Shown here: positions 1 through 12,013 of the stretch, piece by piece
Layout: every line of letters begins with the position of its first letter
Position numbering within the stretch: position 1 is the stretch's first letter
Origin: Datisca glomerata
Lineage: Eukaryota; Streptophyta; Magnoliopsida; Cucurbitales; Datiscaceae
Assembly: GCA_003255025.1 (NCBI GenBank)
Contig: QANY01002235.1
Coordinates: 712,260 to 776,259 of the forward strand
Direction: 5' to 3'
Length of the DNA: 64,000 nucleotides
Made by a program: the position numbers and the translations under genes
The notes under the pieces: model-generated
What the model saw: the letters and a program-made list of their open reading frames with translations, nothing else
Database searches by the model: none
Told to the model about the DNA's origin: nothing

Positions 1-2165
1 TGGAGGATCTACGTCTAATTTTGTAGAGATAAATGTAGATTCTGGCGTTGTTTGGTATCTTACTTTATTGAATAATGAGAGAGGTAGAAATTATCCGTTA
101 ATTGTTACATCACACAGTGGTTGTAGGACATCTGACGATATTATTAATAGTTGTATTTTTCATCATAAGAGGTCGGGTCCTCATCTCAAAGTTGTTGTTC
201 ATGATAATCCATCTGAACCATTATTTGTGGATAACTTAGATGCAGATAAGTTACTTTGTGGATTTGATATACAAGAGAATTCATTTTTCAACTCAAAATA
301 TGAGTTGAAAAAGGCTCTCTATTTGATAGCTATGAAGCATAATTTTCATTTTTTGACTAGCAAGTCTAATAGTGTGGAATGTCTGTTGTGTTGTCAAGAG
401 TTGTCAGTGGTTTGTGCGTGTTTCACGTTATAGAGGTGGTGAAATTCGGTGCGTTAGAAAGTATGTAAAGGAGCACACTTGCTTGCTTGATATTGTTCAG
501 AGTGATCACCGATAAATCATTTCAACAATTGTTAGTGAGTGTATAAATGATAAGTATATGTGTGGAGTTGGTGATCGCACACAACCTAAGGACATAATTC
601 ATCTTATGCATGTGAAGCATGGCATTAATATCAGTTATTATAAAGCTTGGAGGGCAAAAAATGAAGCTCTTGATATGATTTGTGGTTCTTTGGAGGAGTC
701 ATATGCCATACTACATTCCTATTGCTATTATTTGCAGAAGAATAATCCTAGTATAGTTACTAACTAATTACCATTTATATATAACTAATAACTATTATTA
801 TTCATTTTATTATAACACATTCAGTATTGTTTTAATAAATACTTTTTCATGTTTTAGGTATTGTTACGCATTTCCATACTGATCGTGATGGGAGGCTAAA
901 GTATTTTTTGTGGCGTTGAGACCTTTGTTAAGTGGTAGTTGTCATTATAGACCCGTGATAGGAGTTGATTGAACCATTCTGACGAATAAATACCATGGTA
1001 CATTTTTATTCCTTTAATGTTTGATGGTAATGACCAAATTTTTCCATTAGCATTTGCAATTATTGATTCGAAGAATGATTTGGCATGCGATTGGTTTATA
1101 GAGAAGTTGAGTTGTGCCATTGAATATCGTGAAGAGTTTATGATCATTTTCGATCATCATAATAGCATCCCAAAGTATTTTTCGGATGCTCACCATGGTT
1201 ATTACATGCAGCATTTGCTCAATAATGTGAAGACAACATATAAGAGGTTCAAACTTAATAGTTTATTTTATAAATGTGCGAAGGCATACAGGACTGTAGA
1301 TTTTGAGTTGCACATGCATTGTCTAGAGGCTATTGTTCCATCTATACGGTCTTACTTGAGTGGAGTTGGGTTTGAGAAATAGGCTCGTGCTTATTTTGTT
1401 AGACGTCACTATAATGTGATGACACCAAATTTAGCTGAGACGTTAAATTCTATTCTAAAGGATGCTCAATCATTGCCTGTTACTTGCCTTATAGAGTTTA
1501 TACAACAAAAATTACAGTTATGATTTTAGGATCAGAGGAATGCTGCTAATTGTATGCTTACATGTTTAACTAAGAAAGCGGAGAAGGATTTACGTGTTCA
1601 ATTTGAGCTGGCTCGTACCATGGATGTGAGTTCTCTTATGTTTTTGTCTTAATGTTTAATTATTTCCATTCATTAGTTATTATTAATTGTTTATTTTTGT
1701 AGGTATACAACGTTGATGTTAATACATCTCAAGTTCTTGATGGAGAAGTTGAAATATGTTGTAGATATTACAAATAGGTGTTGCACTTGTAATATGTGGA
1801 AACTAGATCTATTACCTTATTCTTGTGCGTGTGCTGCACTTACAAGGAGGAACCTTTCACCATATCCATACATGTTCGGGTATCATACAAATAGTGTGCT
1901 TGAAGTACGTATGCAACATCTGTGTATCCTATAGGTAATGAATTTGATTGGTTAGTCCCTGATGATATTAAAGATCAAAGGATATTACCTCCACGTTAGA
2001 CATTCTTCGAGTAGACTAAAGAAGAAAAAGTATTTATCTTTTATGGAGAAGATTTCTAAAAATAGATGTAGTACTTCTGGTGTTTTAGGACATAATAAGA
2101 AGACTTATAAAAATCATGTTAAAGATTGCGATGGAGGTGCTTTGAAAAAGAAACGCTCGGGTTGA
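1..2165 (+). pseudogene. MULE (Mutator-like) transposase pseudogene
   Basis: Degenerate transposase of a Mutator-like element, in pieces across all three + frames. In order: an N-terminal MuDR DNA-binding-like region (about 68-760, with HHKRSGPHLKVVVHDN and RYRGGEIRCVRKYVKEHTC); the DDE core start HYRPVIGVD near 950-975, followed at once by a stop; FDGNDQIFPLAFAIIDSKND (from 1020); the second catalytic region FDHHNSIPK (about 1150); and NLAETLNSILKDA near 1430-1470. Next come a SWIM-type zinc-finger stretch with CCTCNMW and CACAA (about 1780-1845) and a decayed zinc knuckle CSTSGVLGHNKKTYKN (from 2070). Likely introns lie near 770-857 and 1627-1702. In-frame stops and frameshifts make it non-functional. 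The 5' end lies outside the window. The family call is confident; whether it belongs to the Kaonashi subgroup is inferred from the neighbouring DUF1985 ORF. Confidence 0.88.
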
Positions 2166-2848
2166 TTAGTTTGATGGTTATGTTTTCACTATCCTTATTT
2201 TGCATGGAATTTACTTTTCATATATTTTTCAATTTCATATCAAATAGGTCAATGGCCATGAGAATTTTATGAATATGCTTGTTTAATACAATGTTTTATG
2301 ATATTTGATATATGTCCAGAGTATATTATCATTTAAGTGAGAACTGGCTATCTACGCATAGTAAATGATCATTTGCTATTCTATTTAGGATAAGGTTTTT
2401 TCAAGGATTTGAGTATTTACTCATAGTATATTACCTTTTACATTTACGTATATGTACACTGTCAAACAAGGCTATTTTTAAGGAATTGGATATATAATAC
2501 CTATAGTACTTTATCATTTACAGGAATAATGTATTCAAACCTATATATTCACTATTCAAACCTATATATTCACTATTCAAACATAAACAGATAAATTTTA
2601 GAATAAACTTTCATATATTCTAAAATGATCAGTAGTTTGAAATCTATCTAAAGTTTCAGATTTAGTAATATATTTGCAGCTATCATCATCTACCGTCTAT
2701 TGATATATCAACAACCAAGAGTAAGGTCATTCAAAATAACGATTTCATCATCTACACCTATACATCTATCATAATTTCTTCAAGTTATTATCCTAAGAAT
2801 TCAATCCAAAAATTATACTAATATTCATTCATCAAATTTAGGAAGGGG
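2166..2848. other. AT-rich spacer inside the MULE
   Basis: No coding signal on either strand. The stretch separates the convergent transposase (+) and DUF1985 (-) pseudogenes. A short local duplication, AACCTATATATTCACTATTC, occurs around 2540-2580. It probably holds the 3' ends of both former genes. Confidence 0.5.
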
Positions 2849-5070
2849 TTAGGATAACAAATTGAAGTTTGGAATCTCCGATTCAAATGACATCACTGTT
2901 GATGTTGCTGCTGCCGTTTTTGAAGCTGTTGCGTTGTCTGTAGCTGTTGCGTTTTCCTTCAATGCTTGATATCCTGCTGCTTGTGCTTGTTTCTCCTTTT
3001 CTGTCAATTTCATTAGATGCTATGACTTTTTTTTTACTTTGACCGCATTTACTGCAGCTTTGATTAGGCGTCTTTTGTTTTTGTTTTCCTACAGTTTATA
3101 TTTATGTCAACATTAGTTTAGCTCTTTATAGGCAATAAATATATAATCTCATTTATAATTTACCTTTGATTGTGATAGTTGACTTGTAGTTGAATTTTTT
3201 CCAGCACATTTTGGTTTAGCATCTCCAGCATTTACATCCTTGTTTATAGCAGTTGTATCATTGTCCATGGCGGCATTTCCAGCATTTTTATCAATCGTAT
3301 TAGTAGTTGAAGCATTATCCTTTCATTAATAATAATGAAACATGATTAGCATGCTTAGTGTTAAATTGATATTTCTAAAAATACTAGAATAGTATGTAAA
3401 TGTTTTACATTTGCACACAATGTTTGTTGGGCAAGCATACTTAACAAAGTATGCATTTCGCTCTTTATATCCAAGCTACTGTGGATATATTCATTTCATG
3501 TTGCGCTCGCTCAAACTTGTCAATTTTCTTGGTAATTACAGCCGTTGCTTCTCTATTTTTATTTTTTTTTTTGGTTTTTTCATTAGTAAACCAAATGATC
3601 CACAATCTGATTATTCGTAATTTTTTTTGTTTTTCGCATTTTTGCACTTCAGAAAAATGAGCCATAAATGGTGCTTCCAATTCCAATTGTGTACGTTCAA
3701 TTAGTTCTATTATAAGCTATTATGAAATCAAATATTAATTCAAAATAGGAAAATGGAAAATATTTAGTTACTGACAGTCATCATTTATATACTACTTCAT
3801 GAAACAATTAACATTTTTTGTATTTAAACTACATATATACAGAATCTAATACTAATATACCACTGTAGTATACTCAGATTAAATTAATCACACAATACTA
3901 ACATGAATTTCAGTCATTTATATTTAAGATTAAATAATAAAATTCTAATTCACATATAGTAAATGAAAGTGAAATCATAATATACCTCTTCTGAGTCAAA
4001 AACTTATTTTGTAATTCTCTCCAGCTTGGTTGTTCACCCTCCCTCTAGTTGCACATTCTTGGTATTCCATTTCCTGAGCGTTGTGCAATGTTGATGCTAG
4101 GATTCGTGAGTGTAGGGATTACCTCATATGCCTAAACAATCAAAGCTAGTGGGAATCCTCCGAACTTGAATCATTTTGCAGTAGGATTGTTGAGAATAGC
4201 TTTCACATATCCGATTGTCATCTCATATGACAACTGGCCCTATGGGTAATTTTCAAAAATCTCATCTATATCGACTATTTTCAAATAGTCGATGTTAATG
4301 CTGATAGATGATTGTTTTGGCACAATGAGATTTTCTAAGCAATAAATCTTTGCCAACTTGATCTTAAGCTCTAAACTTGTATATCAAAAAGCTATTAAAA
4401 GAACAAACCAGACTTTCCCTAGACATATATATTGTTACAGATTTGAGATTAGGAAGTGTTTCATCAAGTAATTGGCCATCAGATAATGTTTCCTTGTTCA
4501 ATGATGGGTAGGTACCATAATTTAGTCCCGTCATCGATGTAAAATCTTTGATACCAAATCTAATGACTTGTCCTTCAATATTAAAACATAAGTCACATTA
4601 TTATCACTAAAGCATTGTTTCCTTGCTAAATTAAAAATTAACTGAGGAGGTATTTTTGTTATTTTTATGTTGAGTAGGCTTCATAAACATATATTTCTAA
4701 AGACTTATTTTTATTCTTGGGTTAACCAGCATTTAAGAGTATTAAAATACTCCATTTTTCCACAAAGATTGACTTCTTGTCACACTTTCACAATTCAATT
4801 GGTAACAACATATTGTAATCCTGCCAAAAAATAAATAATAATAATAATATTTATATCAAAAAGAGTTATCATACTTCTACAACTATTATAGGTATATTTC
4901 AATGTACTGTTTGATTTGCTTACCTTTTTTTCAATTGATGTGTTTTCATTATTGGTTTGTGTTGTGGAGCATCTCTTGTGGTTGTTTCATTTTCTTCCAT
5001 AGTTACATCATCTTGAATCTTTGATTGTCCTTTCTTTCTCACATGTTATTTTGTTTTCAATATGTTTTTT
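2849..5070 (-). pseudogene. DUF1985 protein pseudogene (Kaonashi-type MULE accessory ORF)
   Basis: Reading leftwards from about 5070 there is a basic N-terminal remnant. A clear DUF1985 domain follows at about 4580-4030: IRFGIKDFTSMTGLNYG, SRESLVCSFN, KIKLAKIYCLENLIVPKQ, DYLKIVDIDEIFENYP, GGFPLALIV, AYEVIPTLTNPSINIAQRSG. One frameshift occurs near 4372. Four stops sit exactly where DUF1985 relatives have tryptophan (before GQLSYE, FKFGGF, AYEVI and REGEQP). The tail is low in complexity (NAGNAA, NAGDAKPKCAGK) and ends EKEKQAQAAGYQALKENATA to a stop at 2849-2851. DUF1985 is usually joined to a ULP1-like cysteine protease in plant transposons; I see no protease His/Asp/Cys motifs here. Convergent orientation with the transposase supports a single element. 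Confidence 0.8.
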
Positions 5071-6528
5071 CCTCATTGCATTTTCAGCTGGATATATGTG
5101 AAAATACTTTGTGTAAATAGACAAATATTCATTCACGAATTTTTATGTGCAAAATTTATCATGTGGACTAATAAACAGTAAATGACTATTTGCTTAGATA
5201 CCATAGGCATAACTACTTCAATTCACTGTACATAACTTGTCAAATATGATTATTGGATATATATCAATAGTATATTATGCTTAACCTCATACACATAGAG
5301 CAAAATAGATTCAGACAGAAATTGAATTAATGCATGCCGTATATGTCTAATTACTCACCGTTAAACACTAATTAAATTTGAAGATGAGAGAAGGCGCGTA
5401 CAACAACTAATACAGATTTATCATACAATTACTATATATATGAGAGAATGAAAATAGATATTCGAATAAAAATTGCATAAATATGGTTATAATCTAATTG
5501 AAATATATTAAGAACAATACGGCATTAGATATATTCACGAAATTGGATGTATACCCATTATATATTATAATTGACTATTTTGTATAGACTTTGTCATACC
5601 TGGTTATTTTCAGGAATCTGGATATATACCCATAATATATTATATTTTACTTAATTGCATATACACTTAGCAAAATAGATTCATTCAGAAATTAGATTAA
5701 TACTTATAGTTAATGTCTATTTACTCACCTGTTAAAGACTAATTAAAACATATATCAACAGAGATTCGAATGAAAATTACACAGAATGTAAATTACAGAG
5801 ACTAAAATTGCAAACAAATATATATGTTCAAAAATAAATTGAATTCTAATATACCCCACAAACACCCTCTGGCCACCACCAGAGAGATAGCAGAAATTTT
5901 GAATTGTATAAGCAGAGATTCGAACCGTATATAGCAGAAATTTTGAACGAAAGTTACACTCTATGTTCTTCCCTTAAAATAAAAATGATAACCTATCTTT
6001 TCTATTTTATACTCAACAATAACCATAAATTTAGAAAATAAAAACAAATCGCGCAAATTCCAAGTAATTCAAAATCGCACATTAAAATCTAAAGTAATCG
6101 TATTTGACAGATACGTAATCATAGGTGAACAAAAATAAAACAGCCGTGTAATAACACAGATTTAAAAGGAAATCAGACTTGATTTCGAACTAATAATGGA
6201 GATTCAAACTGATGGCTTTGGATTGTAGAAAAACAGAGTACGAAAACAGATTCAAATCAATTAAAGCTGAAAATAGTAGAGATTCAAGCTGTAAATATCA
6301 CCTACAATTGAGATTCGAACGATTTAAGCTTCGGATGGAAGATTTCACGCTAAAGTTCTCTGTAGTCTCTAATCGCCACTGCTCGGGGAGGGTTTTTTAT
6401 TTCTGTTAAGGTTTCGTGATTTGTTGGTTTTAGATTTTATTAATAATGAAGATAGATATGTCTATTCACTATTTTTGTAGGTTTAAAAAATAAGAACTAT
6501 ATTATTTTGGATATTTGTAGAAAATAAT
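5071..6528. other. MULE subterminal AT-rich region
   Basis: AT-rich DNA without convincing coding content. It sits upstream of the minus-strand DUF1985 gene and may hold its promoter and leader. The phrase GAGATTCGAA and variants recur around 5760-6320. A 65-codon open frame at 6212-6409 has no recognisable domain. Confidence 0.4.
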
Positions 6529-6575
6529 TTTTTTGACCATTTATTAATTTATTTTTCAATTATGGCCTATTTCCC
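6529..6575 (-). mobile_element. Putative right terminus of the MULE
   Basis: The sequence contains TTGACCATTTATTAATT and ATGGCCTATTTCCC, which on the minus strand reads GGGAAATAGGCCAT. This 'GGG...AAATAGGCC...GGTCA' style is common at plant MULE ends. Immediately beyond it the composition changes to LINE-like sequence. The matching left end would lie outside the window, so the boundary is unproven. Confidence 0.45.
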
Positions 6576-6579
6576 TAAA

Positions 6580-6965
6580 ACGCCGGGAAGGGAAAGCTAA
6601 AGTCAGTGGGCTGAGAGTGGGCCGCGTGGACAACAAAGAACCATTAAAATGGCAGCAGGCTAAACAGGCTAACTTGCTCCAATCTGAGGATGGGTCTCAA
6701 CTAATTTTGGGCCAAACAAGCAAAATTGTCGAGTCAGCTTTGTACCGAAACATTATCTGATGTGGATGAAATTGACCATCCAATACAGGGAGTTCTTCCT
6801 GGCTCTGCACCGACTGAAAGAAATGGAAGATAAGAGGTTGTCCGAGGACGGAAGAGAAGAGCACGAGCCAAGGAACAGATTTCAGCCATGGAGAAACAAC
6901 CCAACTCACTGAAGCGATTTTAGCCATGGAACAGATTTCAGCCAGAGCACGAGCCAAGGAACAGA
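6580..6965 (+). pseudogene. LINE fragment left of the Copia insertion
   Basis: Moderately GC-rich sequence different from the MULE on its left and continuous with the LINE at 12014 once the Copia is removed (AGGAACAGA | TTTCAGTCATGG). It ends in a small duplication: GGAACAGATTTCAGCCATGG-like copies begin near 6872 and 6928, and a third copy is split by the Copia at 6965. I recognise no LINE domain in this part; it is probably an ORF1-ORF2 spacer or upstream coding region. Assignment rests mainly on continuity across the insertion. Confidence 0.5.
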
Positions 6966-7252
6966 TGTTGAAGAAAGAGAAACAGAAAATATTACCTCAG
7001 AAGGAAAATCTTCCTCACAGGAAAAAAGGGAAAACTGAACAGCAACTTTCACCAAACACAGTGGGTGTCTAACCACTTCTGAAAATCCGATCAATAGGCG
7101 TCCGTTGGAGATCATAGGCAACCGTTAGAGATTATATGTATATATACATCACTTACTCATTGTAAAGTATCAGTATTATCAATAAGAAATCAGAACAAGA
7201 AGTTTATCATCTTTCTTTAAGATCAGAACACTAAAGTTTCATCATTTCTGCA
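6966..7252 (+). repeat. 5' LTR of the Copia element
   Basis: 287 bp, from TGTTGAAGAAAG to ATTTCTGCA. It matches the 3' LTR along its full length. It contains a TATA-like TATATGTATATATAC near 7133, the likely promoter of the genomic RNA. Left flank is ACAGA. Confidence 0.95.
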
Positions 7253-7264
7253 TGGTATCAGAGC
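7253..7264 (+). promoter_or_regulatory. Primer-binding site (initiator tRNA-Met)
   Basis: TGGTATCAGAGC starts directly at the LTR edge. It is the standard plant Copia site complementary to the 3' end of initiator methionine tRNA, where minus-strand DNA synthesis starts. Confidence 0.95.
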
Positions 7265-7295
7265 AACGATTCTGAGAACCAACACATACAACAGT

Positions 7296-10200
7296 ATGGC
7301 AGAACCATTGACCTCTGACCAGCTTCACCACCACGACACCAATCCCAGACTGACCTCCATCCTGCTCACTGGCCACAACTACATACCGTGGGCTAGGGCG
7401 GCTCGGGTGAGCCTGAAAGGAAGAGGCAGACTGGGTTTCGTGGATGGCAATAAGCCAAGGCCAGACCGAAACTCATAGGAATGGGACATCATGGAAAGCC
7501 AGCTAATGACCTGGATAACTAATTCAATAGACCCAAAACTCAGTGAAATCTTTTGTTTTTGTGAAACAGGACAGGAACTCTGGGAAGAAATCCGGAGCAA
7601 TTATTGTGAACAAAATAATTTCGCGCAAGTTTTTTAACTTAAACGAGTGATCTCCCAAGCAAAACATGGGGACAGATCAGTACCAGAGTTGACCGGGTTT
7701 TTAAAATCTAAGTTCAAAGAACTCGAAACCCTAAGACCGATGACCACTGACCTAAGGGAACTCCAAGAGCGGGCTGAACAGGATATGGTGTTCCATTTCT
7801 TGACGGCTCTCGACTCAAGCCACGAGGCGTTCCGGGCTCAGATCTTGATGTCGACGGAGAAGCAACTTTTGCCACAGACTCAGCCATGGTTCAAAGAGAA
7901 GAAACCAGGCGACGAGTGATGAGTACCAGAGATGACAAGGCGGAGGCACTAGCCATGGCGACCCACGGCTCCCTCCGAAACCCTAACCCTAGGGAAAGGG
8001 GAAGGCACTGCGGACAACCAGGCGAGCCAGTGAAGTGTATCCACTGCCGAAAGAAGGGGCACACCCACGACCGGTGCTGGAACCTGCACCCTCATCTCCG
8101 GCAGAACCAGAGAAAGTTCCAGAAGGAGCGCAGGAATGACGAGCGAGGGGGCTCCACGAAGAATGACGAGTGAGGGGCTCCGCGAAAACATTCCCCTTTT
8201 ATACCGAGGGCTTCAGCGGAGCAGGTTACGGGTCTCGACCCGACCGAATCCGCAGAGCCCACATGATAGACGGACCTGGTTCGGGTAATGGGTACCGACC
8301 CGATCGAATGGAGGAAATGGACAGATCTGGATCCGTAAGAGCAGATCTGCACATAGATAACAACGCACAGATGGCTACACTGCTCAAATAATTCAGAGAA
8401 TTTTTATGCGATACCTCAGGTTCATCTATCTGCAATACTGTCAATTATTTTTCTAAATATGCAAATTTTTGTCATAACTTAGAACACTGGATAATAGACT
8501 CTGGTGCCTCAGACCACGTGACTCATAACACAAAAAACCTACACAGTCTCACTAAATTAGAAAGACCACAACACGTGATGGTAGCCAATGAAAATAAAGT
8601 TCCAATTTTTGGCATAGGGTCCACCACACTTTTCACAAAAACCATTAACAACGTACTTTGCCCACCCAATTTTAACTCCAATCTCCTATTCGTCAGTAAA
8701 ATAACCAAATACTTAAACTGCAATGTTATTTTTTCACCTGACAAAGTAATTTTTCAGGATCGAGTCACCGGGAGGAAGATTGGTGAAGGAAAATTTAGAA
8801 ACGGTATGTACTACTTAGAAGATACCGATAAAACATGCCTTTCCATCTCTAGTATAGTACAAAAAGATAAAATATTACACTGGAGATTCGGCCATCCCTC
8901 CGACAAAATCCTAAACAAATTACTCGGTTGTAATTCAGACTCTAGCAGTTGCTCAGTCTGTAAACTTTCAAAACAAATCAGGTTACCCTTTCCACTATCT
9001 AGTAGTACGACAAAACGATGTTTGAATTAATTCATTCTGATGTTTGGGGACCCGCCCCAGTTGATTCATATAATAAATTCAAATATTTTGTTACATTTAT
9101 TGATGATTTCTCTCGCACCACATGGTTATACCTTTTGAAATCAAAAAATGAAGTCTTCAGTCGTTTTCAAGAGTTCAACAATTTAGTTGAAACTCAATTT
9201 GAAACAACCATAAAAATCTTTAGGTCTGACAATGGAACCGAGTATACTAACAACACCTTTTTGAGTTTTTTAAACAAAAGAGTATACGACATCAAACCAC
9301 CTGCATCCACGCCTCACAACAAAATGGTGTCTCAGAACGCAAAAACTGACACCTTCTTGAAATGACCAGGTCTCTCCTCCTCCAAAACAACGTATCCAAA
9401 AGATACTGGTCCGATACTATACTCACAGTAACCTACCTCATCAATCGGTTACCCAGCGTAAAATTGCATCTGAAAAGCCCTCTAGAAATTCTCAAGGGTA
9501 GAAAAATTAACCTAGATCATATACGAGTATTCGGATGTACATGCTTCGTACACATTCCAAGACTTGATAAATTGGACGAAACCTCAGTCAAAACCCTATT
9601 TCTGGGGTATTCCGCTGAGAAAAGGGGTATAAGTGCTACGACCCAATACACCATAAACTCTACATCTTGCGAGATGTGCAATTTTTAGAACTAGAATCCT
9701 ATTACCCAAAGGACCCCGACAACCACAACCACCACCAAACGTTTTCGCTACCTAACAGTATTATTTCCTCTGATATCATAAGACAGGAACAGGATACCGC
9801 ATCAGCTGTCACTGATGAGGCAGCTGTCACTGATGAAGCGGTAATCGTAAGAAGGTCAACAAGGCAAACTCAACCCCCAGCAAGATTAAAAGACTACGTG
9901 TCCCATCAGGTTCTATACCCTATCCAAAATTTTCTATCTTATGATAAATCTCTAACATCCACAGGGCATACTTGGGAAATATTGATGAAATAGTTGAGCC
10001 AAAGACCTATCAAGAAGCCCAACTCGACCCAAATGGAGAAAGGCGATGAATGAAGAACTCCTAGCCTTGGAAAAGAATGAAACTTAGGACATAATACCGC
10101 TACCCAATGGGAAGAAACCTGTAGGATGTAAATGGGTCTACAAGACCAAATACAACAGCAACGGCACCATCGAAAGATATAAAGTCCGACTAGCTGCCAA

Positions 10201-11690
10201 GGGCTTTACTCAGACATATGGAGTGGATTACCAGGAGACGTTCGCTCTAGTGGCAAAAATGAACACAATCCGAGTGTTACTATCCGTTGCCACCAACCTC
10301 ATCTGGGAACTATATCAAATGGATGTAAAAAAATGCATTCCTCCAAGGAAATCTGGAAGAAGAAGTATATATGTCCCTACCTCCAGGACACGAGAAAGCA
10401 ACGCACCCATCTCTGGTATGTAGATTAAAGAAGGCTATCTACAGTCTGAAACAGTCACCAAGGGCATGGTATGGAAAATTAAGCTTGTCTCTTTTAAAAA
10501 TTAACTTTGTCAAAAGATCTGCTGACTCATCTATGTTCGTCAAACACACGAACAACTTCACCACCATCATTTTAGTCTACGTAGATGACATCATCATCAC
10601 CAGAAATAACCATGATGAAATATGGAGTGTTCAACAATTTCTAAAAGGGGAGTTTGATATTAAAGATCTAGGAAAACTGAAATACTTCCTATGGATAGAA
10701 ATAGCTCACTCGAAAAAGGGACTGTTTCTATCTCAAAGAAAATATATCTTAGACTTGTTAAAAAAATTGGCATGATAGGGGCAAAACCTGCTAGCACACC
10801 AATGGGAACCAACATGAAAATAGGACTTAATGATAGCAAACCATTAACTGATATAGGCCAATATCAAAGACTAGTAGGAAAACTAATTTATCTAACGGTT
10901 ACAAGACCAGATTCACTTTTGCAGTTAGCGTTATCAGCCAATTCATGCACGCACCCTGCACGAATCACCAGGCAGCCGTAGAAAGGATACTCAGATACCG
11001 TAAAGGAACACCCGGTCAAGGGATATGGATGAAGAGAACCGGGGTAAACTCTGTAGTTGGATACACTGATGCAGACTGGGCAGGTAGTTATGATAGAAAA
11101 TCTACAACTGGTTTTTGTGTCTTTGTAGGTGGAAATCTAGTAACTTGGAAGAGCAAGAAACAAACAGTTGTAGCAAGTTCAAGTGCAGATGCAGAATACA
11201 GAGCCATGGCCTCCACTGCTAGTGAACTCACATGGATTAGACATCTCCTTCAAGACATGAAGGTTGAGATAAAAAAAATGATAGAGATGCACTGTGACAA
11301 CCAAGCGTCTGGCCCTCGAGTGCAAAGGCAGAAGGGAGTTTGACTGCAAGACCCACCCGTCGAGCAGGGACGAAAGTCGGCCTTAGTGATCCGACGGTGC
11401 CGAGTGGAAGGGCCGTCGCTCAACGGATAAAAGTTACTCTAGGGATAACAGGCTGATCTTCCTCAAGAGCTCACATCGACGGGAAGGTTTGGCACCTCGA
11501 TGTCGGCTCTTCGCCACCTGGGGCTGTAGTAGCACGTCACATTGAAGTGGACTGTCACTTCATAAGAGAGAAGGTACAGTCGGGAGAAATCGTCATTCCT
11601 TTTGTACGTAGTGAGGACAACTGGCTGACATCTTCACCAAAGCCCTCGACAAAAATAACCTCTAAAGAATACTTAACAAGTTGGGCTCGA
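7296..11690 (+). pseudogene. Copia gag-pol pseudogene
   Basis: Starts MAEPLTSDQL. Gag spans about 7296-8170, with a CCHC knuckle CIHCRKKGHTHDRC near 8036-8077. Protease has DSGAS at about 8498. The GAG-pre-integrase segment is LHWRFGHPSD...CSVCKLSK (8878-8990). The integrase core keeps HSDVWGP and FRSDNGTEY; the QQNGVSER motif with its catalytic glutamate survives only in a shifted frame near 9320. Reverse transcriptase follows (WVYKTKYN, VDYQETFA, LVYVDDIII near 10577). RNase H has YTDADWAGS and KSTTGFCVF. RNase H breaks at 11307, where rRNA sequence replaces roughly 16 codons, then resumes as HIEVDCHFIREKVQSGEIVI and ADIFTKALDK. Stops at 7477 and elsewhere and several frameshifts prevent expression of an intact polyprotein. 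Confidence 0.93.
11307..11531 (+). other. Plastid-type 23S rRNA fragment inside Copia RNase H
   Basis: This is 23S rRNA domain V (peptidyl transferase region), recognised from GAAAGTCGGCCTTAGTGATC, GGAAGGGCCGTCGCTCAACG, CTAGGGATAACAGGCTGATC, CATCGACGGGAAGGTTTGG and CGCCACCTGGGGCTGTAGTA. These match chloroplast/cyanobacterial 23S as I know it, not cytosolic 25S. It lies in the rRNA-sense direction, the same as the Copia RNA. Left junction follows HCDNQA codons of RNase H; right junction precedes HIEVDCHF. The left 15 or so bases are less clearly rRNA. It is too short to be an rRNA gene. Mitochondrial or bacterial origin is less likely but not excluded by eye. Confidence 0.88.
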
Positions 11691-11710
11691 TCAACCTATA
11701 CGAACCCAAC

Positions 11711-11721
11711 TTGAGGGGGAG
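11711..11721 (+). promoter_or_regulatory. Polypurine tract
   Basis: TTGAGGGGGAG lies immediately before the 3' LTR. It is the expected primer site for plus-strand DNA synthesis in Copia elements. Confidence 0.9.
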
Positions 11722-12008
11722 TGTTGAAGAAAGAGAAACAGAAAATATTGCCTCAGAAGGAAAATCTTCATCACGGGCAAAAAGGGAAAACAGAACAGCA
11801 ACTTTCACCAAACACTGTGGGTGTCTAACCACTTCTGGAAATCCGATCAATAGGCGTCCGTTGGAGATCATAGGCAACCGTTAGAGATTATATGTATATA
11901 TACATCACTTACTCATTGTAAAGTATCAGTATTATCAATAAGAAATCAGAACAAGAAGTTCATCATCTTTCTTTAAGATCAGAACACTAAAAGTTCATCA
12001 TTTCTACA
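11722..12008 (+). repeat. 3' LTR of the Copia element
   Basis: 287 bp, TGTTGAAGAAAG to ATTTCTACA, aligning without gaps to 6966-7252. The target duplication ACAGA follows at 12009-12013. Confidence 0.95.
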
Positions 12009-12013
12009 ACAGA

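Larger units (their letters stand above)
6966..12008 (+). mobile_element. Ty1/Copia LTR retrotransposon, non-autonomous relic
   Basis: Complete element: 287-bp LTRs at both ends, tRNA primer site next to the 5' LTR, purine tract before the 3' LTR, and ACAGA duplicated at 6961-6965 and 12009-12013. The LTRs start TGTTGAAG and end TGCA or TACA. I count about 11 differences between them by eye (near 4%), so insertion was fairly recent on an evolutionary scale. The interior has gag, protease, integrase, reverse transcriptase and RNase H in Copia order, but with many stops and frameshifts plus a foreign 23S rRNA segment. It is inserted into a LINE. Confidence 0.95.

Noticed and set aside
11307..11531. 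Functional rRNA gene
   Set aside because: Only about 225 bp of domain V, embedded in a retroelement with no flanking rRNA sequence.
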